From Ischnura elegans (lineage: Eukaryota; Arthropoda; Insecta; Odonata; Coenagrionidae), in NCBI RefSeq assembly GCF_921293095.1, contig NC_060252.1, positions 5,270,001-5,334,000 on the forward strand: a stretch of 64,000 nucleotides of DNA, in the 5' to 3' direction. The notes under the pieces are model-generated. The model did not search any database and was not told the origin of the DNA. It worked only from the letters and a program-made list of their open reading frames with translations. Of this stretch, positions 45,860-55,680 are shown one piece after another; within the stretch, counting starts at the first letter, position 1, and each line of letters opens with the position of its first letter. A program made the translations under genes and the position numbers.

Positions 45860-47060
45860 TCGCGTCCGGGATCAGCTTATACTCCGCTCCACAAAATTAT
45901 TGTTTACATCAAAAAGGCCATCAATAAAATCAAAGAGAAGGCTTCAAGAGACAATGTCCAAGGAGAAACAATAGGGTAGATTCCTATTATGTTTTATTGC
46001 TTAAATCGAAAGGTTATTACTCCTGGAAATATAAATTTCACACTTATAGATTTTTAAATGACGATATCTATTTTTTGCTATTAAATGAAAAGTGAAAAAT
46101 TTCAAGCGCGCGAAAACGCGTCGGCTAAGTAGGAATGCTGGGAAAACGCAGTGTGACGTATTTCTGGTTCAAGCTGTCGCCATGTGAGGTGATCTTGGGG
46201 CGAGGCTTTGAGCGCTGATACGACGCAGGCTGCTAGCAGGTAGCAGAGTACCCTGCTCGCAGGTAGCGCTTGTCTTAAATAAGGATTATTATTCCCCTAT
46301 CAAACGAAGGAAACTTTCCGAACTTAGGTATTTTTAATGTGTGATTATTAAGAGATGTTTCCCTGAGCTCTGTGCCTCATGCATGCATTAGTGATCTCGG
46401 ACAATGTAAAACTCCTATCTACTCGTATAGAAACTAGGTCCCTTTGACGGCACGTGGAGTGGAATCGCATCGGCGCCAATCTGGACTTTTTCAAATAAGT
46501 TTAAAATTGACCATTGCCATTCGTCTAAACAGGGATTTCTAAAACCAAATATTTTTTATATTATGAATACTCTAATGGTGGGTAACGAATCGCAATCAAT
46601 GCCTTTCGTTTTCTTTGATGAAGGAAACTACCCTATTAGTGGCAATGCTGCGATTTGATGATTTGCGGACGAAATAGAAGTCATAGCTGGGACAAAGAGG
46701 GAATTGAAGAAGACCAATAAGTATGGAAAGGATATTGGCAATAAATCAGCTACAAATCAATAAAAAGAAAACTAAGATATGAAGCAAAGGAGAAGGGACG
46801 AGAAAAAACATTTAAGTAGGTCAGCAAAAGATGGAAGAGCTGAAAAAGTGATGCTTCCTCAGAAGTTACCGAATCACAAGCGATGAGCGAAGGAAGAAAA
46901 AATAGCAGAATAGCGCAGGCGAAGCGGGCATTCTACGCACGAGTGAATCACCTTGCAGGCGTGGACGTTGTCAGAAGCAGATAGGCACTACGTCCCAGTG
47001 GAATTATTAGAAATTTGGAGTTGCAGAAGAATGATGAATATGAGATGCATAGAGTTTATA
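45860..47060 (+). pseudogene. Degenerate RTE-like reverse transcriptase, split by a MITE
   Basis: VYIKKAINKIKEKA (45905) and QGETI (45958) match the RT region just before the catalytic box of the better copy at 53406-54721. After the MITE, AMLRFDDL (46646) matches its MLRFADD box with one residue lost. SYRITSDERRKKK-like and AKRAF-like remnants follow near 46870-46930. Stops and frameshifts are numerous, so this copy is old and dead. Confidence 0.7.
45972..46635. mobile_element. TA-target MITE, copy C (664 bp), nested in the RTE remnant
   Basis: Ends TA-GGGTAGATTCC and GGAAACTACCC-TA. Joining the flanks across a single TA restores the RTE reading QGETI-LVAMLRF in frame, which supports TA as the target duplication and shows that the insertion post-dates the LINE. 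Confidence 0.9.
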
Positions 47061-48057
47061 TTTATAATCAAATGGATCAATTGGGAATTCCACTGAAAAT
47101 GAGTGATTATGCGATGAAAAAATGTCCTCCACACCGGAAATTGCAGAGAAGGTAGTTCTTGTCTAACCTGCGTATTATTCGTAAATTACACTTGGAAAAT
47201 CGTATAATAATCTTGCGCTCGAAACGACCCATCTCCATGTTGGCTGAGCGGGACGTCCAGTAAAAAATACGTTTGCGAGGTGCCAGTAGACTATTTTCAC
47301 TACTTTTAGAAAAACCTATGTATCTCAGCACAATTTATTTTTTCATAGCTTTATATGTTAATTTCATCATCAGTCATGTGAAATATTAATCCTGAATTAT
47401 TGACAGGTTTAAATAATGCATGCATTCTGGAAGATGCAGCACAGTCTTGACAAACAGCGCTTACTTTTTCATCCACCTCAACTACGGCGATTTCCACAGT
47501 GTAAGATTTTTTGTCTCACTTTATGTTCTGATGTCACCTTAACCCCAACAGTGCAAAGGCTCAAATTTATTAACAGCTGAGCCTAACGAAAGGCTGAAAC
47601 ACCGTATGTCTCCCTTTCAGACCTTAGGAACGCTAACTAAATCGGCGTAGAATATGATCCGTAGTATTCCTCCAAAACGTTCACTTCACATATTCCAATA
47701 GTGCAATAAGTACACACTAAAAGCAATGAGCAAATGCCAGTAGTTAAATGAAATAAAAACCAAGCTTTAGATTACTAGCGAACGAGATTGTTTATTTAAT
47801 TTTTCCTTTATTTCAATTCTGTGGCTTCTCAACTCCGCGCCGAGAAATCTCTATTACTGGAGACGAAATAAGTGACCATTAATTAATCTACCTTCAAAAT
47901 GTTCCCCGAATGCGTCTTTATGAAGTCGGAGTAAGCCATTGCGCAATACACTCACACCGCAAAAACATTTAAACTGTTAACAACTGTTTTTGACTCACCC
48001 TTCAGGTTATGAATCAATATCGTCGTAGTTGTTTGTTATCGTCGTTACTGTTTTGTT
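47061..48057. other. No recognised gene
   Basis: AT-rich DNA without a recognisable frame. This is the left flank of the Jockey-type element. Confidence 0.4.
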
Positions 48058-48212
48058 ATTGCAATGGAGCCGCACCGCACCGGAGTTTTATTTTATACGT
48101 TCTTCTAAGCTCCCAACCAATGGGCTGTCTTCTCAGCGAATCAGGAACGGGGTTGGTTTATATACTATATTTTGCTTCTCAGTTGAAGTTTCAGTCCATG
48201 CATTGCTTTAGG

Positions 48213-49813
48213 TTAGGGTAAAGGGATGTGGGAAGGATGAAGGGCAAATTTAGGGGTTTTATGTTTGGGTTTATTCGGAATTACGCAATTCCAGAGATTC
48301 ATAATTAGCTCATTATTAGTTTTGCCAAGAGAGTATTGAAATTTGTCTATTGCAGATTTTAGGAATGTTAAAATAGGGGTAATTCGTAAGTCTTTTCGTA
48401 TTTGTCTATTACTAATAAACCATGGGGCTCCAATAATTTTCCTGACGATTTTATTTTCGCAAGATTGAATGCGTTTTAAATGGGTGGCGGCAGCATGGAG
48501 CCATACGGGAGAGGCATATGTTAAAAGCGGTTTGATGGATGAATTATAAAGCAGAAGTTTGGTTTTGAGCGCTAGCGGTGAATTAGACTTCAGCAACGGG
48601 AATAAGGCAGCGTATAATCCATTCGATTTCTTGATGCTTGATTGGATATGGTTGGCCCAGGTGAGTCGTTTATCAAGCAGAACGCCTAGGTATTTAGCCG
48701 TGGTGCATTTTGGGATGCGTTTGTTGCCGTAGTAGACATCGTGGCCATCGCCGGCTTTTGGTCTTCTGCTGAAGATGATGTGGTTGCATTTTTGTGCATT
48801 GACGCTAAGCTTCCATTCTGATGCCCAGTCCTCATAGGCATCCAGGTGATCTTGAAGTATATCAGCCGTTTTGTACGGATCGGATCCCTGGTCCAGCAGA
48901 GTGGTATCATCGGCGTATTGATACAAGCGGGTTTGAGGAAGGGAAGGGGTATCATTTACATATAGGTTAAATAGGATTGGGGAAAGGATTGCGCCTTGAG
49001 GGACACCGGAAGAAATGGGTTGGAAAAAGGATGCTGAGGAATTGATTTGGACAAAGAATGATCGGTCAGAGGTAAAAGATTGAATGATTTTGGTAAGGTA
49101 AGGAGGAAGGTTGAGGTCGGTAAGTTTTTTGATTAGGCCCAGGGTCCATACTCGATCGAAGGCAGCTTCAAGGTCGAGCAGCACACAGTGCGAGATTAGC
49201 CTGGAATTGAAGCCAGTAGTGATGTCTTCAACTAGTCGCAGCACTTGATGGGTTGTGGACGTGTTGTTCCGAAAGCCAGTTTGCTCGGGTCGCAAAATAT
49301 TATTGTCATGAACGAAGTTGCGCAGACGGATGTGAATAATTGATTCGAATAGTTTGGAGAAAGTATTTAGTAAGCTAATCGGGCGGTATGAGGACGGTTG
49401 GGAAACCGGTTTATTGGCTTTTGGAATCATGATAACTTTTGCCAATTTCCATGCGGTTGGAAAATATGAAATTTTAAGTAAACTATTGAAGAGCCGGGCC
49501 AAAATTTTAAAGATGGGATTTGGAAGGTTGCGCAATAGGCGGTTACTGATGCCGTCAGGGCCGGGCGTTGATTTCCTCTTCAGCTGCTTGATGATGGCGA
49601 TGATTTCCGCTGGTGTAGTAGAATCAGGTTCCGAAATCGGGCAATGGAGTAAACTGAGCCAAGTTTCGCAGCATTCATCTTCGCGCGGTGACGGGAGATC
49701 ATTGCAAAAACGTTTTTCAAGTAGTTCAGCGAAAATTTGCGCTTTTTCTTCGTTTGTAACTGCCAATCCCGAGGAAGTTTTGAGAGCAGGCGTTTGACGG
49801 CGGGTTTTTTTTT
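48213..49813 (-). CDS. Jockey-type ORF2, reverse transcriptase part (after one frameshift)
   Basis: In the frame one base away from the endonuclease part, the protein continues through AVTNEEKAQIFAELLEKRF, STPGPDGISNRLLRNL, YRPISLLNTFSKLFE, HCVLLDLEAAFDRVW, SSGVPQGAILSPILFNLYV and YQYADDTTLL (the YADD catalytic box), then CNHIIFSRRP and KYLGVLLDKRLTWANHI. It ends LHPSHIPLP at 48213. All RT boxes are present without stops. Taking one base out of the homopolymer would join it to the endonuclease frame, so either this copy is newly inactivated or the base call is wrong. Confidence 0.9.
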
Positions 49814-50898
49814 AGGGCTTTAGCTATGGCCCACATGGTACCATCTTCACCGCGGAGGGATTCGATTTTTGCATTCCAGTTATTTTTCCGTAGTTCTTTG
49901 ATGGCACGCTGAACCCTGTTTCTAAGGGCATTATAAAAGAGACGATCTTCTTGAAGTCTGCTACGCTGCCAGATCTTCCGGGCTGAATTTCGCTGCTGTA
50001 TCGTGGAAATGATGTGAGCTGGAAGGGCTTCGGGATGATTTTTAGGCGGAATTGCGTATGACGCATCATTGCCGGCATCTTGAATAATTGTAGTAAGTTT
50101 TTGGATGAATAAATTCGCTTCCTGGCGAATGGAGATTGGAAGCGCGTTGAGCAGGTGGCAATTATCTCCGACGAGGCAACTAAATTTATTGTAGTTAATG
50201 CCTCGTTTGGAATTAGATGAATTACGCGCCGGAAGACAGTTGACGGTGAAGATGACAGGAAGATGATCTGAAAGTTGATAGTCTATTGCTGCAGAAGGTC
50301 CAGTTGAGGGAATATTTAGTGAAAGTGCTATGTCGAGAATGTCTGAAGAACCGCGATGGGAATTATGCGATGGAGAATCAGGAGCAATTATTTGTAAATT
50401 GCGCCGTCGCTGTAGGCCGAGGAGCATTTTTCCAGCTTTGTTGGTGGTGTTGCAGCCCCAGTTGTGATGTTTGGCATTTGGATCTCCAGCGATGATTGTC
50501 CGCGCTTTCAAAAGGGAGTTTAAATGTTCAATATCTGCTTTTTTCGGCGGTTTCGGAGGACGGTAAGCCGACCATAGATGAATGTCGCCGAGCGTAGTGC
50601 GTATTTTCGCGCCGACGGCTTCGACGGAGGAAGTATTCGGGTTTGGAAGCTGAGAAGACGGAATGGACGATTTTATTAACAGGAGAATGCCGCCGCCTTG
50701 TGCATGAAGTCGGTCTAGACGGTATTGGGAGAAGCCAGGGAAGTACACAGTTTTCTTGTCGGTGAGCCAGGTTTCTTGGAGAAAAGCCGCGTCGCAGCAG
50801 TGCAATTTAATTAATTGTCGAAGCTCTTCTTGCTTTCTATGGATGCCGCAAACATTCCAGTGAAGAATCTTTAGTTGTTTGGCTGGGCGGTTAGCCAT
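49814..50898 (-). CDS. Jockey-type ORF2, N-terminal APE endonuclease part
   Basis: Starts at the ATG at 50898 inside the end of ORF1. Endonuclease landmarks are LKILHWNVCGIHRKQEELRQ (the N of the first box), FLQETWL (catalytic E), YRPPKPPKKADI, GDPNAKHHNWGC (the usual D-x-N box, here with P) and DYQLSDHLPVIF (the SDH box). A linker follows with RKIWQRSRLQEDRLFYNALR. The frame is lost at the T9 run 49805-49813. Past it, the endonuclease frame continues uselessly to 49726. This domain nicks target DNA to prime reverse transcription. Confidence 0.85.
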
Positions 50899-52537
50899 CG
50901 CTCATCAAAGAGAGTGCCATTTGAATAATTCCAGAAATAATAATTTCAGATTTAGGGGAATCAGAGGGAGTAAGGAGTTTTTTAATTAGACCAGATAACC
51001 AGGAAGTCAGTTTTTGTTTGAGGTTAGGTGTGAGGAATGACGAGAGGAGGGAAGAAATACCGTGGTCAGCTGACTGGGATGCAGGAGAGGTGGAAGGTTC
51101 ATTGGAAAGGGCAGGAGGAAGAGTCGGCGGCAGTAGCGATGGAAAGGAATCAGGGGTGAATTCTGGTTGGTTGGTTTGTTGACGGCGATTGCTTCGTAAT
51201 TTTTCTGCGAAACTAATGTAGTTAGGGCACTGTTTGAAGTTGGCGGGATGGTCGCCGGAACAGTTTGCGCATTTGGCGGGGGCCGGTTTGAAATGTTGAC
51301 ATTCTTTGTGGGAATGGTTTTCCCCGCAACGGACACAGCGTGGTTGCATTCCACAAGATTTGTATGTGTGGCCGTGCCTCTGACATCTGGTGCATTGCGG
51401 CGGTCCAGGGGAAGGCCGGAAGGTTTCTATTTTAACGCCAAGGCCGCAGAGATGAGTGATTTTCTTGAATTTTTCTTCATCGGCGGAAGATAGAAGCTTT
51501 AACTGAAATAACGGCAATAGTCGGGCAGGAAGTGGAGGCAGAGTTGAGTTGGGATTTTCTCGTAGTTGGCGTTCGCGGCGTTCTTTTTCTGACTTAAGGG
51601 GCCTAGTGGTTCTCAGCTGGACAATATCATCTACTTCCAATCCTTTCTCAAGAAGAGATTCTTTAATTTCTTCGGTGGAAGTTGCGGAGAGAAGGCCGCG
51701 GACAACTAGGAATGTCTTCTTGTCTTCAGCCAATTGGTAAGAGTAGTATTCCCATGATTTTTCATCGAAAAGTTTAACTAGAGCACGAAAGTCATCAGCA
51801 GATTGGCATTGGACGCGAATCTGTGAGCCGGTGGTGTTGCATACTGGTGGTTTACTAGTTGCAGCGATCATTGCGCGATTTTTTATGGACCATTGAGTTT
51901 GATCCTTGAGAAATATCGGAGGAATGCGATATTTTCGTGAGTTTTGGGGCGCCTGAGGGGCGATAGGTTGACGGAAGGTATTCGAAGGCTGAGGAAGATC
52001 AGCTTCAGACGATTGGCTACGACTACGGCTAGGATTACTGGCATTAGTGGGCTGCAGAGCGGAAGGTTTTGGAAGTAGGTCCTTAAGAGGGCCATTTTGG
52101 GAGACGGGATCTAGCGGAGCAAACCTGTTGCTGGTAGGCACTGGCGGTGGAGTTAGCGGAGGAGAATTAAGAATGAGTCTACGCTTTCTAGTATCAATAA
52201 AACCGTCCTGTGAAGCAGGGGCATCAGCGGATTGCAGTAATGGAAGCCCTAGGATGGCTCTTACATTAGGGTCTTGCAGTTTTTCTATTGGCAAAGTGAC
52301 TTGGACAGTAGTAGATGAATTAGAACTATTATGAACTGAATCTGCAGTGGGAATTACGCTAGGATTAGGAGGAGGAATTGAAGGAGAGGAAGCAATGCAT
52401 GGACTCACCGAGTCCGGAACGGGGTTGGTTGTGACGGGTTGGGGCGGGCTGGCCGGCGGTGATTCCGGTGAGGATCGGGTGTCCTCGTCTTCGGACCAAG
52501 GCCCTTGTGGCTCGGAATTTTGAGATTCCTCGTCCAT
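50891..52537 (-). CDS. Jockey-type ORF1 (gag-like RNA-binding protein), 548 aa
   Basis: I place the start at the ATG at 52537 (MDEESQNSEPQGPW), since the longer frame to 52594 begins only with GTG. The first 230 or so residues are proline- and serine-rich. A PRE_C2HC-type region follows (YSYQLAEDKKTFLVVRGLL, EIKESLLEKGLEVDDI), then three zinc knuckles: CTRCQRHGHTYKSC, CVRCGENHSHKEC and CANCSGDHPANFKQC. This order is typical of Jockey-clade ORF1 proteins, which bind the element RNA. The stop TAA at 50891-50893 lies inside the start of ORF2, an 8-nt overlap (ATGGCTAA). The frame is intact. Confidence 0.9.
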   Translation of the reverse strand: MDEESQNSEPQGPWSEDEDTRSSPESPPASPPQPVTTNPVPDSVSPCIASSPSIPPPNPSVIPTADSVHNSSNSSTTVQVTLPIEKLQDPNVRAILGLPLLQSADAPASQDGFIDTRKRRLILNSPPLTPPPVPTSNRFAPLDPVSQNGPLKDLLPKPSALQPTNASNPSRSRSQSSEADLPQPSNTFRQPIAPQAPQNSRKYRIPPIFLKDQTQWSIKNRAMIAATSKPPVCNTTGSQIRVQCQSADDFRALVKLFDEKSWEYYSYQLAEDKKTFLVVRGLLSATSTEEIKESLLEKGLEVDDIVQLRTTRPLKSEKERRERQLRENPNSTLPPLPARLLPLFQLKLLSSADEEKFKKITHLCGLGVKIETFRPSPGPPQCTRCQRHGHTYKSCGMQPRCVRCGENHSHKECQHFKPAPAKCANCSGDHPANFKQCPNYISFAEKLRSNRRQQTNQPEFTPDSFPSLLPPTLPPALSNEPSTSPASQSADHGISSLLSSFLTPNLKQKLTSWLSGLIKKLLTPSDSPKSEIIISGIIQMALSLMSDG

Positions 52538-52759
52538 CGCGCCGATTGGCGCGTTGCGTCTTGACTCTTTATTCGGTAAAATTTGTCGAAGCACAAGGTA
52601 AAAATATACTCGCGCGCGTAGGCACTAAGTAAAAAGCACGAAATTCGCGGCAACTGTCAGCAGAGCACTCTCTCCGCAATGGCGTCCGGCACAACCATTG
52701 CAATGGAGCGAATCTGATTACTCGTATTCTGACGTCAAAGGGTGTTCTTGTAGCGCGAA

Positions 52760-53060
52760 AGAATTTTGTAATTTTTTTAGAACTTTGAAGCTCTGTAGCA
52801 TCAAGAATATTGTGAAATTGTGAATATTGTCTAATTTTGCATACGTTAATACCTCTAACTTATTTATCTAGACATGCAAAAAAAATTACCTTTTAAATTT
52901 TTTGAGAGCACCCCATTCAGTAGTTTTCGCGAACTTGGAAGCTCTGTAGCGACAAGAATATAGTGAATTATGAAGTAATATTTTGCTTATGTTAATAACT
53001 TTCCCTTAATTATCTACGAATGTAAAAATTACTATTTTAATTTTATGAGAGCACCCGATT
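52760..53060. repeat. Tandem duplication, about 151-bp unit, 2 copies
   Basis: GAACTTTGAAGCTCTGTAGC at 52780 and GAACTTGGAAGCTCTGTAGC at 52931 start units that both end with TTTATGAGAGCACCC or TTTTGAGAGCACCCC. Moderately diverged and non-coding. Confidence 0.75.
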
Positions 53061-53394
53061 GTGTCAGCAACGGATCGTCCAGAATGAATAGATGAGTTCA
53101 TCAAGGGTATAATGAAGAAGAAATAAGCAAATATGATAATAAATATAAGGTGACGTGAGAATGGAGTGGACTGCTGCCCCAACCAATCTTCAGATGGATG
53201 ACTTACGATAACGGTGGAGGACATAGGCGGATTTAGAGGGGTGACGGGGGCACGTGAAATGGTGAGCCCAGAAGCTGAAGAAATAGATCAGATTTTAAAT
53301 ACGTTTCCCATTACGTTCGTTTTGTTTAGTGTATCACAGAGTCTCAATCATTTAATTCCATATTTATAACCTTCATATCAAAATAGTTTATACA
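53061..53394. other. No recognised gene
   Basis: Short flank between the duplication and the RTE insertion. Only shadow frames. Confidence 0.4.
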
Positions 53395-53405
53395 GTACTT
53401 GTTAT

Positions 53406-54721
53406 CATCATCATCATCATCATTGGTCAACAATCCTAGGATTGGTTTGACGCAGCTCTCCACTCTATTCTCCTTTCAGCTAATCTTTTCACACCTACGT
53501 ATTTCTTCTCTTTCCCATCTCTCTTCACTTGTTCCATATATTTTGTTCGAGGTCTTCCTTTTCCATTCTTACCTTCCACTTGTCCTTCGACGATTGTCTT
53601 CATCAGGCCATCATGTCTCCGGATGTGGCCTATAAGGTTGTTCCGTCTTCTTATTAAGGTTTTCATGAGGCTTCTCTTCTCTCCTACTCTTCTTAGGACT
53701 TCTTTGTTACTAACTCTGTCGATCCATTTGATTTTCATCATTCTTCTGTAGCACCACATTTCGAAGGCCTCTATCCTTGCTTTCTCCGCTGCGGTCATTG
53801 TCCATGCCTCACTTCCGTATAGGAGCATACTCCAGATGTAGGATCTTATAAATTGTTTCTTTACTTCCATACTTAAGTTTCCTGCTGTAAGCAGGTCTCT
53901 CTTTTGGTGGAATGCTCTCTTCGCCTGGGCTATTCTGCTGATAATTTCTTTCTTACTTCTCCCGTCACTAGTTATCTTGCTTCCCAAATAACAGAATTCA
54001 TCCACCTCTATCAGTTTTTGCTTCCCTATTTTAATGTTAGTCTTGACTTCTTCTCTTCTGCTGCATACTAAGATCTTGGTTTTCTTTGTGCTTATTTTCA
54101 GTTGATATCTACCCATTACCCTATCCATATTAACTAGAATATTTTTCAAATCCGTCTCTGTTTCTGCTATAACGGCTATGTCATCGGCAAATCTTAGCAT
54201 GCTAATTTTTTCTCCATGAATATTCACTCCCAATGCATTTTCTTTGATTTCATTAATGGCTTTCTCAATGTAAACGTTGAAAATTACGGGTGACAATGTA
54301 CAGCCTTGTCGCACTCCTTTCCTAATTCTTGCTTCTTCACAGCTGGGCCCTGATTTTATCACGGCTACTTGGTTTTTGTATAAACTGTGGATGATTCTTC
54401 TGTCATTATAAAGAACCCCAATTTCCTTTAGGATTCCAAGCATTGTGCTCCAATCCACGTTGTCAAATGCTTTCTCTAAGCCCACAAACGCAATGAACGT
54501 TGGCTTGTTCTTTTCCATTCTCTTCTCTATGAGCAGTCTTAGGGCCAATATTGCTTCTCTTGTGCCTTTGTTTTTTCTGAATCCAAATTGGTCCTCATCC
54601 AAGTACTCTTCTGCTTTTCGTTCTATTCTTCTATAGATGATCCTTGTCAGTATCTTCGACGCATGTGTAGTCAGGCTAATGGTCCTAAAATGTTCGCAGT
54701 TCTCCGCTCTTTTCTTCTTAG
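53406..54721 (-). mobile_element. 5'-truncated RTE-like LINE with target duplication
   Basis: GTACTTGTTAT flanks the copy at 53395-53405 and 54722-54732. On the minus strand the 3' end carries a TGA trinucleotide run (ATGATGATGATGATGATGA, 53404-53425), the kind of short simple repeat that ends many RTE elements in place of poly(A). The 5' end is cut inside the RT domain (RAENCEHFRTISLTTHASKI), a typical incomplete reverse transcription product. Confidence 0.9.
53436..54720 (-). pseudogene. RTE-like reverse transcriptase, C-terminal part, open throughout
   Basis: The frame is open from the truncation point to 53436. Boxes: DEDQFGFRKNKGTREAI, FVGLEKAFDNVDW (LEKAFD with the first catalytic D), RKGVRQGCTLSPVIFNVYI, MLRFADDIAVIAE (FADD box), KTKILVCSR and FCYLGSKITSDG. 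The C-terminal region has LLYGSEAWTMTAAEKARIEA, then RRMMKIKWIDRVSNKEVL and GKGRPRTKYMEQV, as in RTE-group proteins. The endonuclease and the start of RT are missing, so it is not functional although no stop interrupts it. That is consistent with a recent insertion. Confidence 0.9.
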
Positions 54722-54732
54722 GTACTTGTTAT

Positions 54733-55339
54733 ATTTTGTTTTTAATCTCAAATGTGAGGAGACATATCATGTCAGAGTTATTTCCCAATTAATTTCGGCT
54801 ACAATTATTGCATTTTAATAATTTATCAACAAAAATGTTTCCCTCGTGATCTTAGTAAATCAAATTAAGGTGAGACTATATGCTTAAAAGGATATATTGG
54901 TACAATGATGACGCACTTCATTTTATTCAACTGTAACTTGCGACAAAAATACGGAGGTATGATTTTAATTAATACAAAACATAAACGAAGAACTTCACAG
55001 GAAGAACTTCAACCGATAAACGACATGTACCTACACACCCATTACGATCTGTACTCTGCAATTTTTAAAATGGCGGTTACTTGTAATTACGGTTATAGCG
55101 GTGACTCTGCTCCCAAATTGAATCAAACCTTTAAAATCGTTGATACTTACGTTGATACGTCATAAATACAACTTTTTTATCTGATTTGGTGGCATTCCAT
55201 TTCACAAAGTCGAATGCAAATAGTAACTTCCACAGATCCCTTCAGAGGCGTGGAACATTCAAAAAATTTCAAAGAAAGAACCTCAAGCCAATGAACTTCC
55301 CATTTATGCCCATTTTGACCTGTATTTAGCAATTATAAC
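54733..55339. other. No recognised gene
   Basis: Two loosely similar segments (GAACTTC...ACCCATTACGATCTGTA near 55000 and GAACTTCCC...CCCATTTTGACCTGTA near 55290) may be diverged copies of one repeat. No coding content. Confidence 0.35.
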
Positions 55340-55680
55340 TATTGGTAGAGGGGTCAGGTCGGCTGGTTGGCAATCGCCGAGGGCCTTGAGGGCCTTGGGG
55401 GGGCCCCAGAACGCTCGCGTCCATCGTGAATATCATGTATGAAAGACGTAATAAAAAGGACTCAGATTACTTGAACCAAACTTATTTTGCTATCATAATA
55501 TTCTACCTTTTTATTGGTTGCTTTAGTTACAATAAACTCAGTGTAAAAAGATTATATAAAGAAATCGAAAATGTTACTTTAATGCGGTTTTTTAGATTTC
55601 AGTGCAGTTTCAAGAAACAGATTCACTGAATTGATAATAGAACCGATAAACAGATTTTTTTAAATCTTGGTGAAATTCCC
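55340..55680 (+). repeat. Dispersed repeat, same family as 28041-28670
   Basis: GGTCGGCTGGTTGGCA, CGCTCGCGTC, AATAAAAAGGACTCAGAT and GTGCAGTTTCAAG match the reverse complement of 28041-28670 in order. This copy lacks the hAT MITE that interrupts the other. Confidence 0.7.

Larger units (their letters stand above)
48071..52696 (-). mobile_element. Jockey-clade non-LTR retrotransposon, nearly intact, 4.6 kb
   Basis: The element runs on the minus strand from about 52696 (5') to 48071 (3'). It has an ORF1 with gag-like zinc knuckles and an ORF2 with APE endonuclease and reverse transcriptase. ATTGCAATGGAGC occurs at 48058-48070 and 52697-52709, a 13-bp direct repeat placed as a target duplication should be. 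The only clear lesion is one frameshift in a T9 run in ORF2. The 3' end shows no poly(A); it ends TCCGGTGCGGTGCG, which is unusual for this clade. The full length and single lesion suggest a young copy. Confidence 0.85.

Noticed and set aside
51248-51493. Plus-strand frames across the Jockey element (48009-52334)
   Set aside because: They are shadows of ORF1 and ORF2 on the opposite strand, whose domains are recognised box by box.
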